From Dryas octopetala (lineage: Eukaryota; Streptophyta; Magnoliopsida; Rosales; Rosaceae), in assembly GCA_963921425.1 (NCBI GenBank), contig OY992836.1, positions 7,501 to 71,500 of the forward strand: DNA of 64,000 nt, read 5' to 3'. Below the pieces are notes generated by a model. It had not been told where the DNA came from and did not search any database. It saw nothing but the letters and a program-made list of their open reading frames with translations. The translations under genes and the position numbers were made by a program. Shown one piece after another: positions 33,317 through 46,100 of this stretch; position 1 is the stretch's first letter, and every line of letters begins with the position of its first letter.

Positions 33317-33386
33317 TCACATGTGAGCATGAGCAACCGGTTGCATTCTTACTTGGGTATAAGCTGCCTCTCTCTCCCTTCTCTTT

Positions 33387-33651
33387 GAATTTCATTGAAT
33401 TCAAACCAGTCTAATAGAGACCAAAGTAACTCTCTCCTCTTCAGGCGCCCTCCTTTGTCGTTGTCCACTTCGCAGAGGTCGTCGTCTTTTCCGTCGTCTA
33501 CAATCAGCATACACTTTCATTGAATTTCAAACTAGTCTAACAGAGACGCAAGGGAACTCTCTCCTCTTTGCACACCGTCCTTCGCCATCGTCCACTTAAA
33601 GGTGGTCGTTGTCTTCTCTGTCGTCTTTTCTGTCGTCTGTAATCAATATAC
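33387..33651. repeat. Imperfect tandem duplication of about 130 bp
   Basis: Two diverged units starting TTTCATTGAATT (33387 and about 33513) share CAGTCTAAYAGAGAC, AACTCTCTCCTCTT and a GTCGTCTTTTCCGTCGTCT-type end. The second is about 10 bp longer. No gene is visible in them. Confidence 0.65.
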
Positions 33652-33747
33652 ACTTCGTCTACATTTCAAAGTAATGGTTTTCGGATTTCGCACTTTGGGA
33701 TTTGCAAATTTTTGGGTTTTATTTAGAAATGAGTTTTTTTTTTATTT

Positions 33748-36710
33748 TGCCTAAGTGGTTGACCAGTCAGGACCATGATTGAATGAGCTTGTAAGTATGG
33801 TCTTAACTTCCGAGCCGAACTAACCAATGCACGAGACATTTTCTTGAACTTGGGATATCTGGTCTCAGCATCGAGAAGTGCTCGGATCGTATAGAAGGCC
33901 GAATGTTGGATTCCGCCGACTTCTCTAACAAGGATTAAGCTGAGGGCTGAGTCAGGGACTAAGTGGTAAAGAAAGAGTTCTTCTTCCTCCTCAGGTTTGG
34001 ATAATATGGCAGGCTCCCCCATGTGCTTCTTCAAATCTTGAAAGGCTTGCTCACACGGGGGTGTCCATTCCATGCTCTTCTCCGCCCTTTCAAGGATTTA
34101 AAGAAGGGGAGACATTGGTCAGTCGTTTTGGATATGAACTAGTTCAAAGCGGCAACTCTTCCAGTTAGGTATCTCCTTGCAAATTCTCGGGGATTTCATG
34201 TCGATCAAGGCTTGGATCTTCTCTGGGTTAGCCTCGATCCCCCTCTGACTGACCATATATCCAAGGAATTTGCTTGAACAATAAGGACACACTTGGCTGG
34301 GTTGAGCCGCATTTGGTACTCTTTTAGAACTCTGAATATGTCTGAGAGGACCTTCACGTGATAGTCAACCTTAATGCTCTTGACTATCATATCATCTATA
34401 TAGACCTCGCCGAATTTGCCTATAGAAGATCTGAACATGTGATTGACCAGCCTTTGATAGATTGCTTCAATATTTTTGAGCTCGAAGGGCAAGACCTTGT
34501 AGCAGTACATGCCTCGATCGGTTGTGAAAGATGTGTCTTCTTGATCGAGTTTGTGCATGCGGATCTGGTTGTATCCGAAATAAGCATCCATGAAGCTGAG
34601 AAGTTTATGCTCTGCCATGGCATCAACTAGCTGATCTATTCTTAGCAAGTGGAAGCTGTCCTTATGACATGCTTTATTCAGATTGGTGAAGTCCATGCAC
34701 ATCATCCATTTCCCATTATTCTTCTTCACCATGACTATGTTGGTGAACCAGTTTGGGCAGTTCACCTCCCGAATGAACCCATTTTTCTATAACTTGGTCA
34801 CTTCTTTAGCCATGGCAGAATATTGTACTCTTTTGGCGAATCCGTTTGCATCCTAGATCGATGTTCAGCCTGTGGGTGATCACGTCGGACGAGTTACGAT
34901 GCCATGTCATCGTAAGACTAGACGAACACCTCTGCATTTGCGCAAAGGAAAGTGAGTATGGCTAGTCGTTGAGCTAGGGTGAGTTGAGTCCCCACTCGGA
35001 TGAGCCGATCCGGCTTGTCCTCTAAGATTGGGACTTCTTCCAAATTTTTGACTGGAAGGGGCCGGTAAGGTGAGTTCGGATTGGCATCGAAGTAAAAGGT
35101 TTCAGCCCTTAGGCATCTCCCAGCGTCTGCTATAGAGTCAAGTTTTTGGGAGTCTAGCAGCTGACCCTTCTGTCCTATAGATGTAGCATAGCTTGACCGA
35201 GCTGAGCATTGATCTCCCTAGATGACCACACACTCATCGCCCATGGGGCATTTAATGAGTAGATTGGCATAATAAACAATGCAATCCAGATCGAACCAAG
35301 CTGACCTTCCCAAAATGATGTTGTAGGCTGACGATCGCTTGATGATGATGAAGTACGTCATGCAAGTCTGTTTGATTGGTCCTCTCCCGAGTGAGAGGGA
35401 AAGGTATATGTGTCACAGAGGTCTGACCACCTCTTCCCCAAATCTGATCAGAGCTAGAGTGTCAGTCTCTAGCTTATCTTTGTTGATCCCTATCTACTCA
35501 AATGCAGAATAGTAGAGGACATTGACTGAGCTTCCATCATCGACGAAGGTACGAGCGACAATGGTTCCTGCCACCTCAGAAACTATGACGACAGGATCAT
35601 AGTGTGGGATATGACCTCGCTATACTCATTAGGCTCAAAGACAATCGGAGCGCAATCCTTCCATTGTCTTTTGGATGTGCTAGGCTCACCAGCTTGAATT
35701 GAGAGAGATTCATGGGCATTGGCGGCCTGTCTGACATATCCCTTCTAGGCTAGATTAGAACTCCCAACAAAAGTTTGTCCTCCACTGATTGAATCGATGT
35801 TGGCGTTTCGGTTATCAATGGTGTTGATGAGTCTCTTCAGAGTGGCCTTTGGTATCTTCAGACCTCCAGTCAAGAATTGATTGATCTTGCCAGCCCGGGC
35901 CGGAGTCTCTACTACGTCACGAAGAGAGTAGCAGTCGTCCGTGACGTGTCCATGATTAAACCAAATCTCGGACCAATTTCTCCACGTTTGGAGTGGTTTG
36001 AACTGGCACAGTCTATGTCGAACCCTCAGCTCGGTCACCTAGACATTGGCTCGCTTATGGATGGGTGATCCTGTCGCTTGCCGTTTGACGGATCGACATG
36101 ACCATGGTGGGGCCGAGCCGATCCCGTGTAGATCGTTTGCCAATCTAAGTTCTGGAAGATGAATGTTCAGGCTTTTCTTCCCAAGCCACATTTGGCTATA
36201 GACCAAGACTACTCCTAGTTGAAATTCTCTGTTTGGTTGGTCTAGTCTGTATTGGAGTTCTAAGCCTGACTATGATCGGCGACCTTGGCCCTTCGCTCGG
36301 ATCATCATGGTAGCTTATAGGAGAATCAGTAGATGTTCTGCCGACAAAGGTGGGAATGCGCAATCGATGTTCTGCCAACAAGGGTGGTTGTCGATGTCGG
36401 CCTAGGTGACCTGAGAGGGGTGAACTGAAGAACGAACCTCGGTATCAGCTAGGGTCATCCTCGTATGATTGCTGGTCCGAACACTCATCTCTTGCTGAGC
36501 TCGGAGACGCTGCATTTCAACAGCCTATTTTGTTTGTTTGTTCAGAAGTTCGTTATTCTGCCTGAGAAGTTCATTCTCAGCAGTCAAGTGTTCTTGGTTC
36601 ACCCTTCTCAAGAGTCTGTTCGTAGCTCTGATCTTGGCCGGATCTTCGCTGGTCTCAGCTCGTCCAGTTGTATTGATTCTTTCTCTAGCGGGTATGTTGG
36701 GATTCATGGA
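33748..36710 (-). pseudogene. Tat gag, protease and reverse transcriptase, decayed
   Basis: On the minus strand gag starts near 36707 with a short coiled-coil segment (ENELLRQNNELLNKQ) and ends near 35745 with the HGHVTDDCYSLRDVVE block. A protease-like VARTFVDDGSSVNVLYY lies around 35500-35590. Reverse transcriptase at 34205-34765 has NGKWMMCMDFTNLNKAC and the catalytic YIDD (EVYIDDMIVKS). The thumb and RNase H start (TPPCEQAFQDLKKHM, VLTGQPLRQ) lie at 33748-34073. Many frameshifts and stops separate these pieces. Reverse transcriptase copies element RNA into DNA; this copy cannot. The RT motif YIDD is intact, unlike in the chromovirus. Confidence 0.82.
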
Positions 36711-36856
36711 TAGCCGCGGACCCTCTTCTGATTGATTGGAAGAAGAGCTACGATCAGGAAATATACTAACATTGTTGGAGAAGATGAGTAAAGGTTGTAG
36801 GGAGAATGAAGAACTTAGTGATCAAGGTGATGAACACAAAGGTTGTTGATGTTCTT

Positions 36857-36874
36857 CCCATAGATAGCGCCAAT
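36857..36874 (-). other. Primer-binding site of the second Tat element
   Basis: The minus strand reads TTGGCGCTATCTATGGGAA just inside the LTR end, resembling the TTGGCGCCGTCTRTGGG form common in Tat elements. Confidence 0.65.
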
Positions 36875-36875
36875 C

Positions 36876-37955
36876 TGTTGATGCAAAAATTCGTAAGATA
36901 GATGCAACAACTTAAATGGATGATCTGGCCGATAAGAAGCCTTGTTGGATGATGATTAGGATGGTGACTTGAGATGATCAAGTTTTGTTGGATTGCTGGC
37001 TGATGTTGAAGAGATCTTCCTGCATGAACAAAAGATCAAAGGAGATAGGACCGGTGTGGTACCAGCCAAATGCACTCCAATAATGAAGTCCATGAAGTGT
37101 ATATGATGGTGTTTGGGCAAGAACAAAGAAAGAACAAGCAATGAACTTGGGAGAATATGGAAGAACAATGTAAGATTTTCTGGGTTATTGTCAGCTGCTT
37201 ATGTGTGATTTTTAAGGATTTTGTGAACCCTTCCTTTGTGCATATAAATAGGTTTATATAGGCAAACAAAGAGGTAAGTGCTAGGTTACCAGCATGTGGA
37301 TGAATGGATGAGGAGATGTCACGTCTCCAGTTAGGAACAGTAGCATGCACATGTAGCAAGTGCCTTTGCATTCAATGCTGCATTGAATGCAAGCTTGGCT
37401 TGATCAAGTGGGATGCCCTAATAGTCATAGTTTTAAGCTGGAATGTCAAGTCTGTCAGAAGGTCATGTAAAATGCACTTGAGTATGGTGGTTCATCTCCA
37501 CTACTTGATCTTCTAGAATGAGGATGGGAATCTAAGCCGAGCCGAGCCGAACAAACGTCTCTTCACATGTTGATGTGAAGCCTACAAGTGATCGGATCAA
37601 CCGTGGAAGAGCTGGTCTGAACCAGTCAGGTAATGATGTAGTGATCCTTTTAAGTGTAAACCAGCTATAATTGGTGAATAGATGATCTCCTGATCCGAGT
37701 CAAACCAAAGATACCTGGAGAGAGATGATTTCTCGAGTTCTTGATGGATCTTGATATTGGTTGGGATCGGATCAGGGAAACTTGGAGGTAAGAGCCGATC
37801 TGAAATGTACAATATTTGTAGTGCTGAGCTGGTAACAGGGAAAGTTAGGTTTGACCAAGTTGACCGTTGAAAAGTCAGAAAATAAAATGAGACCCGATGT
37901 GCCACGTGTTGGTCTGTGATTGGCCGTTGAATCCATATGGATTTATCCACAAACA
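36876..37955 (-). repeat. 5' LTR of the second Tat element
   Basis: The LTR runs on the minus strand from TGTTTGTGGATAAATCC at 37955 to TTGCATCAACA at 36876, about 1080 bp. It contains a TATA box (TATATAA, complement at 37254-37261) and a perfect 27-bp palindrome at 37366-37392. It is related to but clearly diverged from 31652-32684. Confidence 0.8.
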
Positions 37956-38045
37956 TAAGCTACCGTATGCTAATTAGGTTTGGCATGTAATCAAAAATTA
38001 CATTTTGCAAAACTAACAAACTAAAAAAAAAAATATCCATGTTTC

Positions 38046-39626
38046 AATCGAATTCTTCATATATCAGTCAAGTTGGCGATAAGTCTGCATGAAGATTATT
38101 GTAATCAATTACTACAAACTTGAGTCTCTCTTCATAAAATAGTAACGTCATTTCAAGATTTGGTAACTCACAACATTCTTGATCTGGAGTTAGCACTTAC
38201 TTGAATGTCCATTCAAGATGTGGTAACCCAGGATCAATTTTGTGGTAATATCTAAATTGGTTTATTTCCCAGACTTGCCATGTTTTTCTGCCAATTACAA
38301 CAAACTTAATTTCATCTTCATAAAATGGTAACTCTTGATCAAGATTTGGTAACTTACCACATTCTTGATCCGGAGTTGCCACTTTCTTGAGAGTTGTTTC
38401 AATATGTGGTAACTTCGTAAATGCCTAAAATACAAGTTACCACTTTCTTGATCTTCCAGTCAAGAAAGTGGTAACTACACATCAAGAATGTGGTAACCAA
38501 CGACCACAAGTTTGATCCCAATTACAACAACCTTAATTTCATCATCATAAAATATAACTGTTCATCAAGATTTGGTAACTTACCACATTCTTGATCTGGA
38601 GTTACCACTTTCTTGAGAGTTGTTTCAATATGTGGAAACTTCATAAATGCCTAAAACACAAGTTACCACTCTCTTGATCTGTCAGTCAAGAAAGTCGTAA
38701 CTATGCATCAAGAATGTGGTAGCCCACCAAAAGCTTGATCCCAATTACAACAAACTTGATTCTCTCTTCATAAAATAGTAACTCTTGGTCAAGATTTGGT
38801 AACTTACCACATTCTTGATTCAGAATTACCACTTTCTTAAAAGTTGTTTCAATATGTGGTAACATCGTAAATGCCTAAAACACAAGTTACCACTTTTTTG
38901 ATCTGTCAGTCAAGAAAGTGGTAACTACGCATCAAGAATGTGGTAAACCACCACAAGCTTGATCCCGCTTACAACAAAATTGATTCCATCTTCATAAAAT
39001 GGTAACTCTTGATCAAGATTTGGTAACTTACCACATTCTTGATCCGGAGTTACCACTTTCTTGAGAGATGTTTCAATATGTGGTAACTTTATAAATGCCT
39101 AAAACACAAGTTACCATTTTCTTAATCTATTAGTCAAGAAAGTGGTAGCTATGCATCAAGAATGTGATAACCCACCACAAGCTTGATCCCAATTACTACA
39201 AGACAGTGGTAACCCACCACAAGCTTGATCTCGCTTAGAACAAAATTGATTCCATTTTCATAAAATGGTAACTCTTGATCAAGATTTGATAACTTACCAC
39301 AGTCTTGATTCGGAGTTACCACTTTCTTGAGAGTTGTTTCAATATGTGGTAACTTTATAAATACCTAAAACACAAGTTACCATTTTCTTGATCTATCAGT
39401 CAAGAAAGTGGTAACTACGCATCAAGAATATGTGGTAACCCACCACAAGCTTGATCCCAATTACTACAAACTTGATTCCATCTTCATAAAATGGTAACAC
39501 TTGATCAAGATTTGGTAACTTACCACATTTTTTATTCGGAGTTACCACTTTCTTGAGAGTTGTTTCAATATGTGGTAACTTCGTAAATGTCTAAAACACA
39601 AGTTACCACTTTCTTGATATGTCAGT
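38046..39626. repeat. Satellite of about 224 bp with internal hairpins, part before the Athila insertion
   Basis: The marker GATTTGGTAACT recurs at about 38162, 38348, 38574, 38799, 39022, 39289 and 39514, with spacings of 223-226 bp in the regular part. One interval is 267 bp because of a 43-bp internal duplication near 39200. Each monomer contains AGTTACCACTTTCTTGA, an 8-nt loop and TCAAGAAAGTGGTAACT, a hairpin with arms up to 17 bp. A second self-complementary pair is TTACCACATTCTTGA and TCAAGAATGTGGTAA. No coding potential. Confidence 0.9.
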
Positions 39627-40862
39627 TGATAGTAAATAATTGCAAGGGTACAATATCGCTCAAGTAATATAGTAATAAGAAAAGTATCGTTCCAACAGGG
39701 ATTGAGTTAATCTATTAAATACCAGTGAGATTTCTGCCTAATTGACACGGATAGACAAGAAAACGAAATATGCAAGAGAGTATAAGACAAGGTAACAGAT
39801 TAAAATAATATGATAAAGTACTAGGCCAACGATTTCACCATAGCTAATCCATCCCAAGTCTTTCCAACAAATCAATCCTAATTTTACCTAGCATGTTGCT
39901 AATTGTTTCCACGCTTTTCACTAGTATTCTATTCCTAGAGATACTAATTGTATTCTCAATCCTATAAACCCAATCTATTCCTAGATATGAATTTAGATGA
40001 TGAAGACCCTTTAAGACCATAAGAAACATTTAATGAAAACACAACCCATACTTTCCTCTTCCGATTAAACTATGCAGATTATGGTATTTATTCCTAGAAG
40101 CTATTCACTAGATATCTCCTTCCAGTCTCAATCTAGTTCTTTATGGCAATCAATTAGTGATCAAGTAATTGAAGGCATTAAACCAAGAAATAAATACTCA
40201 ACATGCTTGAATAAAAATAGAATTAAATTGAGTTAGAAAAACTTAGAGAATTCATAGCTAGGCTACATCATAGCCTAGTATAAGAAATTTAGTGCATGAT
40301 GAAGGTGATAGGCGACATGGGTGTGGAGTAGGAATTCATGATGTTCACCCACGAAATAATAACGAAGTTCCAATCTAAAGTCTGCAGCCCCCTCTTCCGC
40401 CGTCCATCTAGTACCGCACCCCACCTCTATTTTATATTACAAAGACACCACAAGTCCCTATTCAAACGGAATTACAATTCCTAAATCATCTAGGGCCTTC
40501 ATTAATCCTTGATACCCCTGGAAAAGGGCTGGGCCAGCATCCCTTGTGTAAGTGAGAATTAATTTCCTTTGAGAGACCTATTTCCTTCGCACACTTGGAG
40601 AGCTTTTCCTGGCAATTTTGGAAGTTTCCTTTCCTTGATGAGTTGGTGACATGTTGACTAGAGCTGGGTTTCCCTTCATGTGCGACACCCATTCAATTTC
40701 TTCAATCATCATGACTTTTCTCCTTTTTAGCTTGATATTCCCTAAATTATCAAAACTACAAAACTTGCACAAAACACATTAAAACCAACAGTTTCATTGA
40801 AGATCAAAGCAGATTAATAGGTAATAAAGGCAATCAAAATGTGTTAAATATTTGATATATCA
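39627..40862 (-). repeat. Athila 3' LTR (left)
   Basis: TGATAGTAAATAATTGCAAG to TTGATATATCA, 1236 bp. Nearly identical to 48766-50001; the small ORFs inside recur unchanged in the other LTR. Confidence 0.95.
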
Positions 40863-43198
40863 AATACCCCCAAACCTATCATTTGCTAGTCCTCGAGCAA
40901 AACTGCAACAAAAAGACTCAAAACAACCAAAACAATCTATCTAAACCACTTTCGCAGGTAATTTCGATGGCACTTAGCATGTGCCATAAGCCTTTAAACC
41001 TCTAGGTGTCCCTAGTAGGAGGAGTTGTGTCTCCTGAGGGTTTGCCAGTTACAATACCCACAAACACTTTACTACAAAGCACAGCCGTTAAGAGAACCAC
41101 TTAAAACAAACTAATGAAAACCAATGCATGCAATTCACAAAAATTCAAAATTAAAGATATGTCAAATGAGTATTGCATCATGGTGTGAAGTGTAGGTGCA
41201 GGAATTCATAGTGAAGAAGCTTCAAAGTAACCACACTCGAATGACATAGATAAATTTCGCTTTGACTCTAATCCTCCCAAGGCATCTCTCAAATTTACTC
41301 GAATTCCTAGGCTTAATCTCCGCAAGCATATGTGATAGAATTTATGAAAAAGGAAACCAAAGTATAATCACATATGATAAATATTGAAAGAACGCTAATT
41401 TCTCAAATGTAGATCTCAAGAAAGGAATTGAAATACTAAGAACGTAGATACTTACCTCACCTCCAAGTTGAACTTTCCACAAGATCTGTTAGGTCTTTAT
41501 GATGGTTGTAACAAAAAGCTAGGGTGCTGGCTATGAAAAAAAATGAGGAATTCAAAATGAACTTGAGACACATCAAGGCCTTCACTTTTAAAATTTGCGG
41601 TAATTTCTTTGTGAATTTTTTTTTTTTTTTGTGTGGCGTCCAGGGCAATTATAGTGCAGCAGTTCTGCTTTGAAACCTTTTATTTTTTTTTTATTTTTTT
41701 TTTTAACAAGCTTTTCACTTGCAATCTAAGCACCAACTCCTTCCTAGGTACACGCCATTTTTAGAATACCACATTCCTCTATGCTTCAGCTTCATGACCT
41801 TGCCATCTCTCAAGTTATAGGGTAAGGCTAAGATAAGGTTAATTTGGTAAAAATCAACTGAGGGAGATGAGAAAGAAAGGCTAAATTTTAAGGCTTCAAA
41901 GGGGCTTTGGAAGCACACAAAAAGGGGAGGAAAATAGGCTATTTAAGTGGCTCAAGCATGCATAGCCTAACTTCATCTCTAATGGTCCATCAACTTAGAA
42001 GTGCAGAATATCTACACAAAGGAAATTGTTAGTTCATTAGCATTCAATGCACAAAATAATATGAGATCATAAAACGAATGAATGAAAATAGGAAGAGTGT
42101 TTAGGAGTAGAAAAACTGAATCCCCTCTCAAAGAATGGCTATAGGCTCAAAACGAAACTCTCTAGGGGTAGTCTCCACTAATTTTTCTATAGTCAATCCA
42201 AGCATAGAGCCTTGTACACTGTTTCACAATGAATTCAGCATGTGAAGTGTGAAAAATGATGATGCAAACCTTCATGACAGCACCTTAAAAGAGAATTAGT
42301 GATAACAAAGCATGTACATCCTCATTAGTAAGCACAAGTACTAGCTCCTAACTACTTTTGGTGTTCCAACAAAATTTTGGTTTCTCGAATTTAGGCAAAA
42401 ATTTGTGAGTTAAAGTATGAATAAATATATCAAGAGGAAAAGGACACACCTGGAGATAGCCTCTAGAGACCTCTGATCTCGGCAGAATTTGATTTGAAAT
42501 GGTTTGGACATGAAATCTGAAAAATCTGGAATTTTTACCTTTAGCAGCGAAAAATCTGATGAACACCGTCGCTAAAAACCCCTTTTGTGACGAAAAATTC
42601 TGCTTTTCTGGGCTTAGCAGCAGCTGCATTTTACTTGATTTTAGGCCACTTTTCCAACTTCAAATCGTCCCAAACTGCAATGTAGACCCCCTGGGACCCC
42701 CAAACCTGATTCATAACATCACATTTGCTCCCCTAAACCTGTTGACAACCTTAGATTGACCTGAATAACACTCAAAAACAAATTATGCAGAAAAATTTAT
42801 TTTGACCAAAACATGAACCCAAGGAGCTATTTTGCTACTTTTTGGTCACTTAGCCCAGCCATCAACCAAAACCACTTCCTTATGCTATCTAAAACGTGCT
42901 GCCACCCTCTAATGGCAAGAAACCTCATAAATTTCTCTTGTGATTTCTGTGGAAACACAAATATTATGTGCTTTGTGACTCTATAACTAAAATCAAAACT
43001 ACCAACTCAAAAATTCAAAACCACCCCCAAACCTAAACTCAGCATTGTCCTCAATGCGTACAAACCAAAAAATAAAACACAATAAATCAACTCAAGACAA
43101 ATTAAATCAAATAAAAGAGTAAAAAGATAGAACCTGTTTGGGTTGCCTCCCAAAAAGCGCTTAGTTTAGTGTCCTCAGCCTGACTTCAGGAGGGCTCG
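40863..43198 (-). other. Athila 3' untranslated region
   Basis: Directly after the pol stop the minus strand has GAGGACACTAAACTAAGCG and TTTTTGGGAGGCAACCCAA, features commonly found after Athila pol. No frame longer than about 93 codons occurs. An envelope-like gene, present in some Athila elements, is not detectable. The polypurine tract ends this region at 40863-40876. Confidence 0.7.
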
Positions 43199-46100
43199 CT
43201 ACTTCGGATCTTCAAGAGGGAGTGAAACTTTTTGAGGATTAAGATTGGCTTCTAGGTAAGGTTTCAATCTTTGTCCATTAACTTTAAACACAGTTCCCAT
43301 TGCATCATGGCGTATTTCAACTGCTCCATAGGGGAAAATTTGAACAATGGTACAGGGTCCGGACCACCTTGAGCGTAACTTCCCAGGAAATAGCTTCAAA
43401 CGGGAGTTGTAGAGCAAAACTTTCTGTCTGCGCAAGATATGTTGGTCATGCCATCTCTTGGTTCTTTCTTTGTAGATACAAGCATTCTCATAGGAATCAT
43501 TACGGAATTCCTCCATTTCATTAAGTTGTAAGGCTCTCTTCTGTCCAGCAGTTTCCATATCGAAATTCAGCTTCTTCACAGCCCAATATGCCTTATGCTC
43601 AAGCTCCACGGGTAAGTGGCAGGCTTTTCCAAAAACTAATCGAAAAGGGGACATGCCGATTGGTGTTTTATAAGCCGTTCTATACGCCCACAAGGCATCA
43701 TCAAGCTTTGTTGACCAATCTTTCCTTGAAGTACTGACTGTCTTCTCTAAGATACTCTTCAACTCTCGGTTAGAAATTTCAACTTGGCCACTTGTTTGAG
43801 GATGATAAGGCGTAGCTACCTTGTGTGTAATACCATATCGAGCAAGAAGAGCATTGAAATAACGGTTGCAAAAGTGCGTACCTCCATCACTAATGATGGC
43901 ACGAGGAGTTCCAAATCTTGTAAAAATATTCTTCCTCAAGAAACCAAGCACGCTCTTGGCGTCATTAGTGGGCATGGCAGCAGCTTCCACCCATTTAGAC
44001 ACATAATCGACAGCTACCAAGATGTAATGATTATTGTAGGAAGGTGGGAAAGGCCCCATGAAGTCTATGCCCCAAACATCGAACAATTCAACCTCTCATA
44101 TGTTAGAAAGAGGCATTTGATGTCTGCTGGAAATATTTCCAGTTCTTTGGCAGCGATCACAAGTCTGAACAAAGGTATGAGCATCCTTAAAAAGAGTAGG
44201 CCAAAAGAAACCCAATTGTAACACTTTGGCCGCTGTTTTTGTAGCTCCAAAGTGACCTCCACAAGCTAACGTATGACAATGATGAAGAATATCGACCATC
44301 TCAGATTCATTGACACATCTTCTAATTACAGTATCCGGGCAATGCTTCCATAAGTAAGGATCATCCCAATAGTAATGTTTAACCAAAGATAAGAATCTCT
44401 TCTTTTGTTGATAAGAGAGATCAGGAGGAAGGATATTGCTAGCGAGATAATTAACAAAATCGGCGTACCACGGTGTCACTGTGGAGTGGACCGCAAAAAG
44501 CTGCTCGTCCGGAAACATTTCAACTATGGGGACAATGGCGTCATCAGCTAGCTCATCCCGGGTTAGCCGTGAAAGGTGATCTGCCACCACGTTTTCAGAG
44601 CCCTTTTTATCTCGAATCTCCAAATCAAATTCTTGTAGAAGGAGAACCCATCTAATCAACCTAGGCTTGGCATCTTTCTTCGATAGTAAGTATTTCAAAG
44701 CAGAGTGATCCGTGTAGACAATAACCTTGGATCCAATTAAATAGGAACGGAATTTATCCAAAGCAAAAACTACGGCAAGTAGCTCCTTTTCAGTAGTAGC
44801 ATAATTTAATTGAGAATCATTTAAAGTGCGGCTAGCATAAGATATAACATGAAGTACCTTGTCATTCCTTTGACCAAGCACGGCTCCCACTGCATAGTCA
44901 CTTGCGTCACACATTATTTCGAACGGCAAACTCCAATTTGGCGCGATAATGACAGGTGATGTGGTTAATTTCTCTTTCAGTAGCTTGAAAGCTTCCAAAC
45001 AGTCAGAATTAAATTGAAAATCTGCATCTTTAAGAAGTAAACTGCACAGCGGCTTAGAGATATGCGAAAAGTCCTTGATGAAGCGACGATAAAAGCCTGC
45101 ATGCCCTAAGAAACTCCGGACCCCCTTCACTGATGTTGGCGGCGGCAAGTTGGAAATTGTCTCAATCTTCGCTTTATCAACTTCAATTCCTTGTGCAGAA
45201 ATTTTATGCCCAAGCACTATCCTTTCTCGAACCATAAAATGACACTTCTCCCAATTCAAAACTAAGTTTGTCTCTTCACAACGCTGAAGGACTTGTGCCA
45301 AATTATCAAGACAAGTATCAAAAGAGAAACCAAAGACGGAAAAATCGTCCATAAATACCTCTATAAAGCGTTCAACCATATCTGAAAATATACTCATCAT
45401 ACAACGTTGAAAAGTAGCTGGGGCATTGCATAACCCAAATGGCATACGACGATAGGCGAAGGTGCCAAACGGACAAGTAAATGTCGTCTTCTCTTGATCA
45501 TCGGGGGCGATGGGGATTTGATTATAACCCGAATAACCATCCAAAAAACAATAGTAGGCGTGGCCAGCTAATCTCTCCAACATTTGATCGATGAAAGGTA
45601 ATGGGAAGTGATCTTTTCTGGTAGCAGTGTTCAATTTCCTATAGTCTATACACACTCTCCATCCAGTGACTGTTCTTGTGGGAATGAGCTCATTGTTATC
45701 GTTTTTTACCACAGTAATCCCTCCTTTCTTCGGAACCACATGCACAGGACTCACCCACTTGCTGTCAGATATAGGATAAATGATGCCAGCATCAAGTAGC
45801 TTAAGAATTTCAGCACGTACAACCTCCTTCATGTTTGGATTCAACCTTCTTTGATTCTCAATGGTAGGTTTGCTACTGTCTTCCATCAAAATCTGGTGCA
45901 TACACAAAGAAGGGCTGATTCCCTTGATGTCTGCTATAGTCCATCCAATGGCTGACTTATGCTCTCCTAGTACCTGCAGTAATTTCTCTTCTTCTTCTTT
46001 ACTCAACTCAGAGGAAACAATGACAGGAAGAGTTTCAGCGCTGCCAAGATAAGCATAATGCAGATGAGAAGGTAAAGGCTTTAAAGTGAGTGTAGGGGCG

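Larger units (their letters stand above)
33748..37955 (-). mobile_element. Second Tat-lineage element, minus strand, 3'-truncated
   Basis: From the 5' LTR (36876-37955) leftwards come the primer-binding site, gag, protease, reverse transcriptase and the start of RNase H. Homology ends at about 33748 next to unrelated sequence. Integrase, the 3' region and the 3' LTR are absent. The element retains exactly the parts that the composite Tat copy lacks, but its LTR is too different for the two to be halves of one insertion. Confidence 0.82.

Noticed and set aside
40863-43198. Envelope-like gene expected in some Athila elements
   Set aside because: The longest minus-strand frame is about 93 codons with no signal peptide plus membrane-anchor pattern that I can support.
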